Positions 6,885 to 13,150 of a DNA stretch of 20,547 nucleotides are shown in pieces (within the stretch, counting starts at the first letter, position 1; each line of letters starts with the position of its first letter). Below the pieces are notes generated by a model. The model was given only the letters and a program-made list of their open reading frames with translations. It made no database searches and was not told the origin of the DNA. This DNA is from Peptococcaceae bacterium UBA5752 (GTDB lineage: Bacteria > Bacillota > Dehalobacteriia > UBA4068), in NCBI GenBank assembly GCA_002419055.1, contig DIFI01000006.1, positions 84,036 through 104,582 of the forward strand, in the 5' to 3' direction. The position numbers were made by a program, and so were the translations under genes.

Positions 6885-8054
6885 ATGAGTTTTAATATGT
6901 ATATACCGACAAGGGTTTTGTTCGGTGCAGGACAGTTGGACAAGTTAAACAAGCAGAAGCAGCCTGGCAAAAAAGCATTGATTGTAATCTCGTGCGGGAA
7001 ATCCACAAAAGCCAACGGATATCTCTTGCGGACAGAAGAACAGCTGCATCTGGCAGGCGTGGAAACTGTCGTATTTGACAAGGTGCAGGCCAACCCGTTG
7101 AAATCAACAATTATGGACGGCGGCGCTGTGGCACGTCGAAACAGCAGCGATTTTATCGTGGCATTGGGCGGCGGCAGCTGCATTGACGCAGCCAAGGCCA
7201 TTGCAATAATGGCAACCAATGACGGTGATTACTGGGATTATATTGCCTCAGGAACCGGCAAAGGTTTACCTATTGCCAACAAGCCGCTACCTTTGGTAGC
7301 CATAACGACCACAGCCGGTACAGGCTCGGAAGTTGACGCGGCCACGGTTGTTACCAACGAAGAAACCAACGAAAAGACCGGCTTTGTCAACGAAGCGCTG
7401 TTCCCGGTACTGGCCATAGTTGATCCGGAGTTGATGAGCTCCGTACCGCCGAAATTCACGGCTTATCAGGGATTTGACGCGTTGTTTCATAGTACCGAGG
7501 CCTATATCTCCAACGGTACCAATCTGCTCAGCGATATGTATGCCATCACCGCTATTGAAAACGTCAGCCGCAATCTTGCCAAAGCAGTAAAGGATGGTAA
7601 TGATATGGAGGCAAGAGAAAAAGTGGCCTTCGGCAACACTCTGTCCGGCATGGTCATGTGCGTCGGACGGCTCACCAGCAAGCATTCTCTGGAACATGCC
7701 ATGTCGGCCTACCATCAGCAACTGCCCCACGGCGCAGGCCTGATTATGCTAAGCAAAGCCTATTACACGCATTTCATCAACAAACACATTTGCGATGACC
7801 GCTTTGTAAACATGGCAAAAGCGATGGGCATGGAGGACGCCAAGGAGCCGCTGGATTTCATTGCCATGTTGATGAAACTGCAGGAGGAATGCGGCGTCGC
7901 CGATCTGAAAATGTCTGATTACGGAATTAAACCTGATGAATTTGAGAAAATGGCAAACAACGCTAAGGAAACGATGGGCAAGCTGTTTAAGTGCGATAGA
8001 ATCCCTCTGAGTACAGAGGATTGTATTGCTATATACGAAGCATCCTACAGGTAA
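6885..8054 (+). CDS. Iron-containing alcohol dehydrogenase (class III)
   Basis: The 389-residue enzyme starts at 6885, because AGGAGGAT lies directly before it; the frame extends upstream to 6813 without such a site. It has the Rossmann-like N-terminal domain with the NAD(P)-binding LGGGSCIDAAK (94-104) and TTAGTGSEV (142-150), then the metal-binding helical domain with likely ligands D198 and H202 (GFDALFHSTEAY), H271 and H282 (EHAMSAYHQQLPHG). The family oxidises alcohols or reduces aldehydes with NAD(P)H. Substrate is undetermined: butanol, propanediol and lactaldehyde reductases all belong here. It lies divergent from the TetR operon with about 195 bp between the starts, so shared control is plausible. 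Only a weak promoter candidate (TTACAA near 6805 with TATTAT downstream) is visible. Confidence 0.95.
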   Translation: MSFNMYIPTRVLFGAGQLDKLNKQKQPGKKALIVISCGKSTKANGYLLRTEEQLHLAGVETVVFDKVQANPLKSTIMDGGAVARRNSSDFIVALGGGSCIDAAKAIAIMATNDGDYWDYIASGTGKGLPIANKPLPLVAITTTAGTGSEVDAATVVTNEETNEKTGFVNEALFPVLAIVDPELMSSVPPKFTAYQGFDALFHSTEAYISNGTNLLSDMYAITAIENVSRNLAKAVKDGNDMEAREKVAFGNTLSGMVMCVGRLTSKHSLEHAMSAYHQQLPHGAGLIMLSKAYYTHFINKHICDDRFVNMAKAMGMEDAKEPLDFIAMLMKLQEECGVADLKMSDYGIKPDEFEKMANNAKETMGKLFKCDRIPLSTEDCIAIYEASYR

Positions 8055-8098
8055 AGCGAAAGATAATTAAAACCTATACCCTAATACGAATATAACTA

Positions 8099-8132
8099 AA
8101 CCCCCAACCGAATTCTATTTCGATTGGGGGTT
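8099..8132. terminator. Bidirectional terminator between alcohol dehydrogenase and ndk
   Basis: AACCCCCAA at 8099-8107 pairs with TTGGGGGTT at 8124-8132; the stem extends inward with one mismatch. T-rich sequence follows on the plus strand and an A-rich flank (T-rich on the minus strand) precedes it. It serves the convergent genes on both sides. Confidence 0.85.
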
Positions 8133-8161
8133 TTATTTCAATGTCCGTTATTTAAGCTTTT

Positions 8162-8566
8162 TTATTTAAAGAATCTCTTGATTTCAATTTCGGCATTCTC
8201 GATGGAATCCGAACCGTGAATAATATTTTCCGAGGTGCAAAATGCGTAGTCGCCGCGGATCGTGCCGGCGGTCGCTTCTTCAAATTTTGTTGCGCCCATT
8301 ATTATACGCATTCCTTTTACGGCATTTTCTCCTTCAACAATCATTGCCAGAACCGGCCCTGAAGTCATATATTCTACAATACCGGGGAAAAAGGGACGGT
8401 CTGCAATATGTGCGTAATGCTCACGAAGAATTTCCTCATTAAGCATCATCATTTTCGCATCAATAATCTTATATCCTTTATTTTCGATTCTGGATATTAC
8501 TTGACCCATTAAGCCTCTCTTAATACAATCGGGTTTGAGCATTATATATGTCTTTTCAACTGCCAT
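8162..8566 (-). CDS. ndk: Nucleoside-diphosphate kinase
   Basis: The 134-residue protein matches the family's usual length. It transfers the gamma phosphate of ATP to NDPs through a phosphohistidine to keep NTP pools balanced, in the cytoplasm. Visible signatures are the opening TYIMLKPDCIKRGLMG (K11), YAHIADRPFFP, GATKFEEATAGTIRGDYA and the active-site NIIHGSDS with H117. I chose the ATG at 8566, with AGGGGAAT 8 bases upstream, over the in-frame position at 8602, because the family starts at MAVEKTYI. It has its own promoter (8657-8685) and shares a terminator with the convergent alcohol dehydrogenase, so it is monocistronic. Confidence 0.97.
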   Translation of the reverse strand: MAVEKTYIMLKPDCIKRGLMGQVISRIENKGYKIIDAKMMMLNEEILREHYAHIADRPFFPGIVEYMTSGPVLAMIVEGENAVKGMRIIMGATKFEEATAGTIRGDYAFCTSENIIHGSDSIENAEIEIKRFFK

Positions 8567-8638
8567 TATTGTTATTCCCCTTTGCTGTTTTGTTGATTGC
8601 AAAATAACAGGGAACGGCCTTCATTCCAGCCTGCCCCG

Positions 8639-8656
8639 CCAATCACATACGATTGG
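8639..8656. promoter_or_regulatory. Inverted repeat at the ndk transcription start
   Basis: CCAATC (8639-8644) and GATTGG (8651-8656) form a perfect inverted repeat with a 6-base centre, directly next to the ndk -10. The position suits an operator or a short 5' hairpin. No regulator is identified. Confidence 0.35.
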
Positions 8657-8685
8657 ATTATAACACCGCGTCTGCAATTTGTAAA
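8657..8685 (-). promoter_or_regulatory. Sigma-A type promoter of ndk
   Basis: On the minus strand, TTTACA (+ 8680-8685) and a perfect TATAAT (+ 8657-8662) are separated by exactly 17 bp, about 90 bp before the ndk start. Between here and 8910 the sequence is AT-rich, with only short imperfect repeats such as TAGTTGGTA at 8835 and 8855. Confidence 0.75.
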
Positions 8686-8910
8686 CGCCATTTCCGCTCA
8701 ATTTGCGGCAAATGCTATTATAGCTCTTGTTATTATTTTTTCTATACTCTATACATTAACTGTTATCTGAATATCTTATGAAATATTATAACTTACGCAT
8801 ATAAAGAAAAATAAAGACTAACTGATTACATCCGGTAGTTGGTATTTCTTAGATAGTTGGTAAAAGGATGCCTTTAAGTTTTAATAAGGGTATGCCTTTT
8901 GCTTGCCTTG

Positions 8911-9024
8911 TTAATTTACTATATTTGCAATAAAACGCATAAGAGCAACTGCAACTTTTGCGCCGATGTCGAATATTAAGGCGAAAGGTAATATTGTCAC
9001 CAGAGCCGTAAGTGTCGGTATCAT
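8911..9024 (-). CDS. Possible 37-aa hydrophobic peptide
   Basis: An ATG-to-TAA frame of 38 codons encodes MIPTLTALVTILPFALIF followed by DIGAKVAVALMRFIANIVN, one continuous hydrophobic span with a few charged residues. Size and character resemble small membrane peptides such as type I toxin or holin-like products, but I recognise no family, and the upstream AAAGAA is a poor ribosome binding site. It lies just beyond the terminator of the GIY-YIG gene, so it would need its own promoter, and I do not see a good one. It could be chance. Confidence 0.25.
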   Translation of the reverse strand: MIPTLTALVTILPFALIFDIGAKVAVALMRFIANIVN

Positions 9025-9046
9025 TTCTTTGTCTATAGATACAACA

Positions 9047-9071
9047 AACCCGCCTCTTTACAAGTCGGGTT
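9047..9071 (-). terminator. Intrinsic terminator after the GIY-YIG gene
   Basis: AACCCG (9047-9052) pairs with CGGGTT (9066-9071), with further partial pairing inside. On the minus strand TTTGTTGT follows. It starts 6 bp after the GIY-YIG stop. Confidence 0.65.
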
Positions 9072-9077
9072 CTAATA

Positions 9078-9443
9078 TTATATATCATCCCTTGGCGGCT
9101 TGTTATATCCTCTATCCCCATAAGGTTGCAGTTTCCCCAGCCATGACTTTTCCAACTGTTTAAGCTCCCAGCGTACATCGGTAATTTCCCCGGTATCCTT
9201 TTCCTCGAGAACTTCATAGGTGAAGGCTTCAGCTCCCAGCTCCTTCCAATCTTTTTGAAGTTGGGAATTGGGATGCCTACCCGTATTCAACTGACCCTGT
9301 ATGGTAAACCATCTGTTTTTCAAGTTAGGGTAGGAGTCCAAATATATTTTCCCATTGATATTGTTTTTTATTTGTATTACACCCATGTAGATCTTAATTT
9401 GATTGTATATTTCCAACAGTTCTTTGCGTCTTTGCTTATCCAT
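9078..9443 (-). CDS. GIY-YIG-like protein with altered catalytic motif
   Basis: The 121-residue protein has the layout of a free-standing GIY-YIG domain: GVIQIKNNINGKIYLDS (21-37) where GIY...YIG is expected, N40, R44 in KNRW, a helix with KDWKELGAEAF (64-74), E79/E80 in YEVLEE, and terminal GYNKP with N114. The first catalytic tyrosine is Ile23 and YIG is YLD (34-36), so nuclease activity is doubtful. I believe a related group of short Firmicute proteins shares this change, but could not check. GGAAGGAGG precedes the ATG. It is the second gene of a probable operon behind the DUF6530-like gene (50-bp gap), and a terminator follows. Confidence 0.8.
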   Translation of the reverse strand: MDKQRRKELLEIYNQIKIYMGVIQIKNNINGKIYLDSYPNLKNRWFTIQGQLNTGRHPNSQLQKDWKELGAEAFTYEVLEEKDTGEITDVRWELKQLEKSWLGKLQPYGDRGYNKPPRDDI

Positions 9444-9493
9444 CTTATCCTCCTTCCCCCGGTTGATAAATTATCTTTAAAGTATGTTGAAAT

Positions 9494-9973
9494 TTAATAC
9501 CCCATTTCTTTTAACAAACAGGATAATACATGCAGCCGTTCTCCAATCAATTCCCCGTCATTGCTAAGAGCTTGGGAAAATAGCCTGATATCTTCATCAA
9601 TCATCGGGTTATCTGTACAAACTTCTACACTCATTGCATCACCTTGCAGCCCAATACGGTCAATCATTGGCTTATCGGGGTCATAAAATTTCGGGAAACG
9701 ATATGCCTCTTGAAAATACATGTAACCTCTGCAAACCAAAATAGCTAAGTCAATCACCCGATGTAGAGGCAGTTCTTCTGATTGGCGAGACCATTTTTCT
9801 CCGGTGTAACGCCATACCTTAGCGGAAATATCCAGTTTGCCTCTATCATTCCACTGCGCAAGTCCCAAAGAAAGTCCCTTGGCGTCAGAATTATAAGCCT
9901 TACGGCCATCAACATTTTCATAGTTTTCTGAAACAATAACCGGTTTATGTTTTAGACTCGTTGGTATCCTCAT
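9494..9973 (-). CDS. DUF6530-like family protein (159 aa)
   Basis: This soluble protein of 159 residues carries IPTSLKHKPVIVSENYENVDGR, ALSLGLAQWNDRG-type and SRQSEELPLHRVIDLAIL segments (17-22 and 62-79 are the clearest), which I associate with DUF6530; the assignment is from memory. No catalytic residues, signal peptide or membrane segments are apparent, and the function is unknown. AGGAGG lies 8 bases before the ATG. It leads a two-gene unit with the GIY-YIG-like protein. Its strong promoter (10023-10051) carries a palindrome over the start site, so the unit is probably repressed under some condition. Confidence 0.8.
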   Translation of the reverse strand: MRIPTSLKHKPVIVSENYENVDGRKAYNSDAKGLSLGLAQWNDRGKLDISAKVWRYTGEKWSRQSEELPLHRVIDLAILVCRGYMYFQEAYRFPKFYDPDKPMIDRIGLQGDAMSVEVCTDNPMIDEDIRLFSQALSNDGELIGERLHVLSCLLKEMGY

Positions 9974-10000
9974 CGTGTTGCCTCCTGATTTTTTACTAGT

Positions 10001-10015
10001 TTAGTAATTTACTAA
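10001..10015. promoter_or_regulatory. Operator-like palindrome upstream of the DUF6530-like gene
   Basis: TTAGTAA-T-TTACTAA is a perfect 7+7 inverted repeat. Related half-sites flank it (TTACTAG at 9993-9999, TCAGTAA at 10017-10023). It lies 8 bp past the -10, overlapping the expected transcription start, as repressor operators of the MarR type do. No candidate regulator gene is adjacent. Confidence 0.6.
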
Positions 10016-10022
10016 TTCAGTA

Positions 10023-10051
10023 ATTGTAAACCCTTTTTAATACTATGTCAA
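10023..10051 (-). promoter_or_regulatory. Strong sigma-A promoter for the DUF6530/GIY-YIG unit
   Basis: On the minus strand, a perfect TTGACA (+ 10046-10051), a 17-bp spacer and TACAAT (+ 10023-10028, 5 of 6 matches) lie about 50 bp before the start at 9973. Confidence 0.8.
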
Positions 10052-10077
10052 TATAAAAGTATACAAACACAAAGGGA

Positions 10078-10102
10078 CCAACCAATCAATATGATTGGTT
10101 GG
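10078..10102 (-). terminator. Hairpin, probable terminator of the LysM gene
   Basis: CCAACCAATCA and TGATTGGTTGG form a perfect 11-bp stem with a 3-base loop. On the minus strand a T-rich but interrupted tract follows. It lies about 80 bp past the LysM stop, before the promoter of the next minus-strand unit. Nothing else is visible in 10103-10183. Confidence 0.6.
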
Positions 10103-10183
10103 CCACTCTCTTCAGGGTAGTGTTTGGATCATCGATGTTGGTACATGCTAAATATGTACCGCAGACTTACGTCCGTGTTTTAC

Positions 10184-10774
10184 TCAAGTATTTCGTACAA
10201 CAAGGACCTCATCGGATTTCTTACAGCAGCTATTGATACATGCCACAACAAAAACACGTCCCAGAGTACCCGGCGGTACCTGCCAAAGAATCTCAGCAAC
10301 GCCTGTGACAGCACTGGGACAATCAACACCGATTAGACGGGCAAGTTCACAACTTTCAGTGCCGGTAGGTTCTAGAAAAAAGAAGGCTCGAGAAACAGGA
10401 CGATTGAAGGTTGTCCGAACAATTACACGGGCATTAAGCTGGACAGCTCCACCGACTACGGGCAGCGGTTGACCGGCCTCTGTTAGCAATCTTAGTGTAA
10501 GCACACGAAGATCACAATCGGGTATGGGTTTGGGTGTCGCGGGGGGGATACATATAACCTGACCTATGAGGATAATGTCTCGGTTTACGATCTGTAGGTT
10601 TGCTGCAAGAATCTCCTCGACTGTTACTCCAAATTTGCGTGAAATACTGAAGAGTGTATCGCCGGCTTTTACAGTATAAAGCTGACCGTCACATTGGGAC
10701 TGTCGCGGGTTTTGGCCTTTTGTTACATGATACACCACTCGTGTATACTTATTATCATTATTCAAAGCTATCAT
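10184..10774 (-). CDS. LysM domain protein with a cysteine-rich beta-type C-terminal domain
   Basis: One LysM domain (about residues 32-77: LYTVKAGDTLFSISRKFGVT, AANLQIVNRDIILIGQ, VICIPP) predicts binding to peptidoglycan or related glycans. A roughly 115-residue beta-rich C-terminal part follows, with cysteines at CDLR, ESCELA, VDCPSA and INSCCKK, which I do not recognise. There is no signal peptide, as in some spore-coat LysM proteins, so a role in the spore envelope is possible; that is inference, helped only by the sporulating context. The start is uncertain: GTG at 10780, ATG at 10774 (used here) or TTG at 10765. The TTG is the only one with a GGAG at normal spacing. Confidence 0.8.
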   Translation of the reverse strand: MIALNNDNKYTRVVYHVTKGQNPRQSQCDGQLYTVKAGDTLFSISRKFGVTVEEILAANLQIVNRDIILIGQVICIPPATPKPIPDCDLRVLTLRLLTEAGQPLPVVGGAVQLNARVIVRTTFNRPVSRAFFFLEPTGTESCELARLIGVDCPSAVTGVAEILWQVPPGTLGRVFVVACINSCCKKSDEVLVVRNT

Positions 10775-10895
10775 CTCCACGCTAAATTACTAATACACTA
10801 TATGTAAAAGATTGGCTTTGGTTAAAGGATTCGATGTAAGTGATCCCCCCACTCTGATACTAATGTAATGAACTTAATAAGCTTTTCTTCATAAG

Positions 10896-11324
10896 TTAGA
10901 TGTTACGAATTTTGTTTGCACCCAATTCCCACGCTTGATGAAGCACAGTCATAATCATGTGGTCGAACACCATATGGATATCTTCGGTAATTTGATATGC
11001 TTTGTGACTAAATGCAAATGTTTGGGCCATCAGATAATTATTAGTAGGAGGATCCCCGCAAAAAGTACGATAATTACCTTTCGATAGAAAATAATTATTT
11101 AGTTGATAACCAATAGGTGAGCTTAAAACATCGCAATCATGAGTATCAAAATAATCGACGATTGTTTTCACATAGTCCCTTTTGTGGACGTCGTCGTCAT
11201 CGATTTTAATATAGATATCATATGGGGCAGGACTTTGTGATATTGTAGTCATATATCTTGCAAGTGAGCTGCAATTTTTCAAAAGTAATTTTAATAAATT
11301 AGATACTTTATTTAATATTATCAA
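10896..11324 (-). pseudogene. Glycosyltransferase (family 2-like) fragment
   Basis: The frame encodes up to 142 residues. Its centre, YDIYIKIDDDDVHKRDYV (about 35-52), is the DxD-type nucleotide-sugar/metal motif of GT-A glycosyltransferases. The N-terminal nucleotide-binding strand and most of the C-terminal acceptor region of a normal 250-300-residue enzyme are missing. The longest frame opens with TTG and lacks a ribosome binding site; the first internal ATG is just upstream of the motif. I therefore call it a decayed remnant. A short independent protein cannot be excluded. 10781-10895 shows nothing further. Confidence 0.6.
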
Positions 11325-11406
11325 ATAAAAACATCATGAAACTTTAACTATTGTAAATTATCCAAAGTTCGGGTAAGTTAGGGCCTTAGATATAATACGC
11401 AAGAAT

Positions 11407-11446
11407 AAACTCAACTTTTTACAAATATGCGAAGGTTGAGTTTTTT
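11407..11446 (+). terminator. Terminator-like hairpin without an obvious gene
   Basis: AAACTCAAC (11407-11415) pairs with GTTGAGTTT (11435-11443) and T bases continue to 11446. It points along the plus strand, where no upstream gene is visible, and may be a relic of one. Confidence 0.4.
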
Positions 11447-11492
11447 CATATTAACAGATTATTAGGCACTTATGTTTGATAGCAAAAAATGC

Positions 11493-11532
11493 CAAAAAAA
11501 AGAAGTCGACTACACCTGCAATCGACTTCTTT
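11493..11532 (-). terminator. Intrinsic terminator of the TadG-like gene
   Basis: AAAGAAGTCGA (11499-11509) and TCGACTTCTTT (11522-11532) form an 11-bp stem with a 12-base loop. On the minus strand a run of eight Ts follows. It lies about 115 bp past the 11649 stop; 11533-11648 holds nothing I can name. Confidence 0.8.
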
Positions 11533-11648
11533 GCTTTAATTTGGAATACAACTGTATTTTATTTTAACGGTAGCACAGCGGTTTAACTATTTTGGACAGG
11601 GGGTTACGCACCCTTGTTGCGATTGATGCCGGAGAATTTTAAGATGAT

Positions 11649-12566
11649 TTAATCCACTAATTTTACATCGCCGCCCTCCGGGTTTACATAATCCGGGGGA
11701 AATTCATTATTTGCAATATCATATTCATCTAAAACTGTAAAGTATAGTGTTTTCCCTTTATAGTCGTAATCATGGAATATACATTTCAAAAGCATTAATT
11801 GGCTCGGATCTATGACATCATTATTTTTCAATTTGCTCAAGGATCGGTAACTTCCATCTATTAGCTTGACTTTATCACTATTCATAACATCAGTGGATAA
11901 ACTAAGGACATATACAGGTTTATCGGGATAATGTTGATCATAAACATAACCAACTTCCTGTTTTATAGTTGCGACAGTACCTTTTTTTATTTCAATCCCG
12001 TGCATATAGTCAACTTTAAAATAACATTTATCGGGATCATCGGAGTTAATTATTTCGTAATTGTCTATGCTTTCAAAATCTCCCGGACCGGTTTTTTCCC
12101 AAGCTACGATCTCTGAGTTCGTTTCGTAATTGTCATCCAGATTTATAAATGGCAATGCTTCCCCGGCCCACTGAGAATTATATTCCGCAACTGCACGCGC
12201 CGATAAATCTATGGATGTAAATCCCAAAACTCGAGCAAAAGTGTATTCAACCGTTCTTGTGCACACGACCTCAATCTTTTTAGAATCACCGTTATAAGGA
12301 GACGTGGCTGCGGTTTCAGATGCTTGGACTCCGTTTTGTCCGGCATAATAGACTGCTGCGCTTTTAGCATTAGCGGCACTTGGCAGATCCTGCGCCCCGC
12401 CCAAGGCGGCTGCATCGGCAGCATCTTGCAAGTCCGTCTTTTCCACAGCAACCGAACCTACGTCTATGGCAATGGCAGCAAAACCACATAAGGCAACAAA
12501 AACTAATGCAAATAAAACCATCGCCTGACCAGAATTGTTTTTAAGTAACTTAATTTTAGAAAACAT
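11649..12566 (-). CDS. TadE/TadG-like pilus-assembly family protein, orphan
   Basis: I chose the ATG at 12566 (305 aa) because GGAGAG lies 6 bases upstream; the frame opens 17 codons earlier without one. The N-terminus is the classic TadG-like module: SGQAMVLFALVFVALCGFAA (about residues 12-31), a single membrane anchor, then IDVGSVAVEKTDLQDAADAA and ALGGA. This is found in Flp-pilus minor proteins and other envelope proteins with a long extracellular part. The remaining ~230 residues are acidic and beta-rich (a VYDQHYPDKPVYVLSLSTDV-like core) and unrecognised. No other tad gene is in the window, so it may act alone as an anchored surface protein. Confidence 0.85.
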   Translation of the reverse strand: MFSKIKLLKNNSGQAMVLFALVFVALCGFAAIAIDVGSVAVEKTDLQDAADAAALGGAQDLPSAANAKSAAVYYAGQNGVQASETAATSPYNGDSKKIEVVCTRTVEYTFARVLGFTSIDLSARAVAEYNSQWAGEALPFINLDDNYETNSEIVAWEKTGPGDFESIDNYEIINSDDPDKCYFKVDYMHGIEIKKGTVATIKQEVGYVYDQHYPDKPVYVLSLSTDVMNSDKVKLIDGSYRSLSKLKNNDVIDPSQLMLLKCIFHDYDYKGKTLYFTVLDEYDIANNEFPPDYVNPEGGDVKLVD

Positions 12567-12755
12567 TTGATACTCTCCATTAACTTCATACATACGATGC
12601 ACTACTAAGCAAATCAAAAGAAGCGTTGTTAAAAGAACACACCCAGTTTTAATTTTTTCAATTTATGTATTCTCAACTCATAAATTTTAAATAATTAACA
12701 ACCGCCGCTACAAATAAACCCTTTAATCCACAACATCTTTTGGCTTTAATTATAA

Positions 12756-13037
12756 TATTATACGCATAATAAAGTAAAGCATTTTTTATCTTCCTTAAAT
12801 ATATATATATGTGAAGTAGATATTAATTCTGCGCTTTTTTGCATTGATGAAAAAGAGATTCTGTCTTTGTATCAAAATGGAGTCTTTTTTAGTGAAGACG
12901 AAAGTTATCATCTTTCTGCAGCTACTCGGCAGACTATGGATCACTGTAAAAATCTTCTTGATTTCTGATGCAATTTTTATTGCTCTGGGCATCCTGTTCG
13001 GAATGTATTAGAAATAAACAATAGTGATTTTTTTTGA
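12756..13037 (+). other. Possible decayed reading frame, interrupted by one TGA
   Basis: The 585-bp gap 12567-13150 has no normal gene. One plus frame is open from 12756 to a TGA at 12966-12968, then again to a TGA at 13035-13037. It lacks a usable start and ribosome binding site. From about 12811 the translation looks protein-like (IDEKEILSLYQNGVFF, then SAATRQTMDHCKNLLDF before the TGA). I recognise no family. Chance openness in AT-rich DNA is a real alternative. Confidence 0.2.
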
Positions 13038-13150
13038 TTGATTTTTCTTGCATATTATCCAAATATAATAATAATACTATCTAGTAGAGCCAATTCACGA
13101 ACTATTACATATAACAAGTGCCGCCCAAGCATAGAGATATGGAGGAAATT

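Noticed and set aside
8849..9217. Minus frame of 122 codons
   Set aside because: It overlaps the GIY-YIG gene in another frame, runs through that gene's terminator and has an Arg/Cys-rich translation unlike a real protein.
10781..13150. Insertion sequence or prophage in the gene-poor stretch
   Set aside because: No transposase, integrase or terminal inverted repeats were found.
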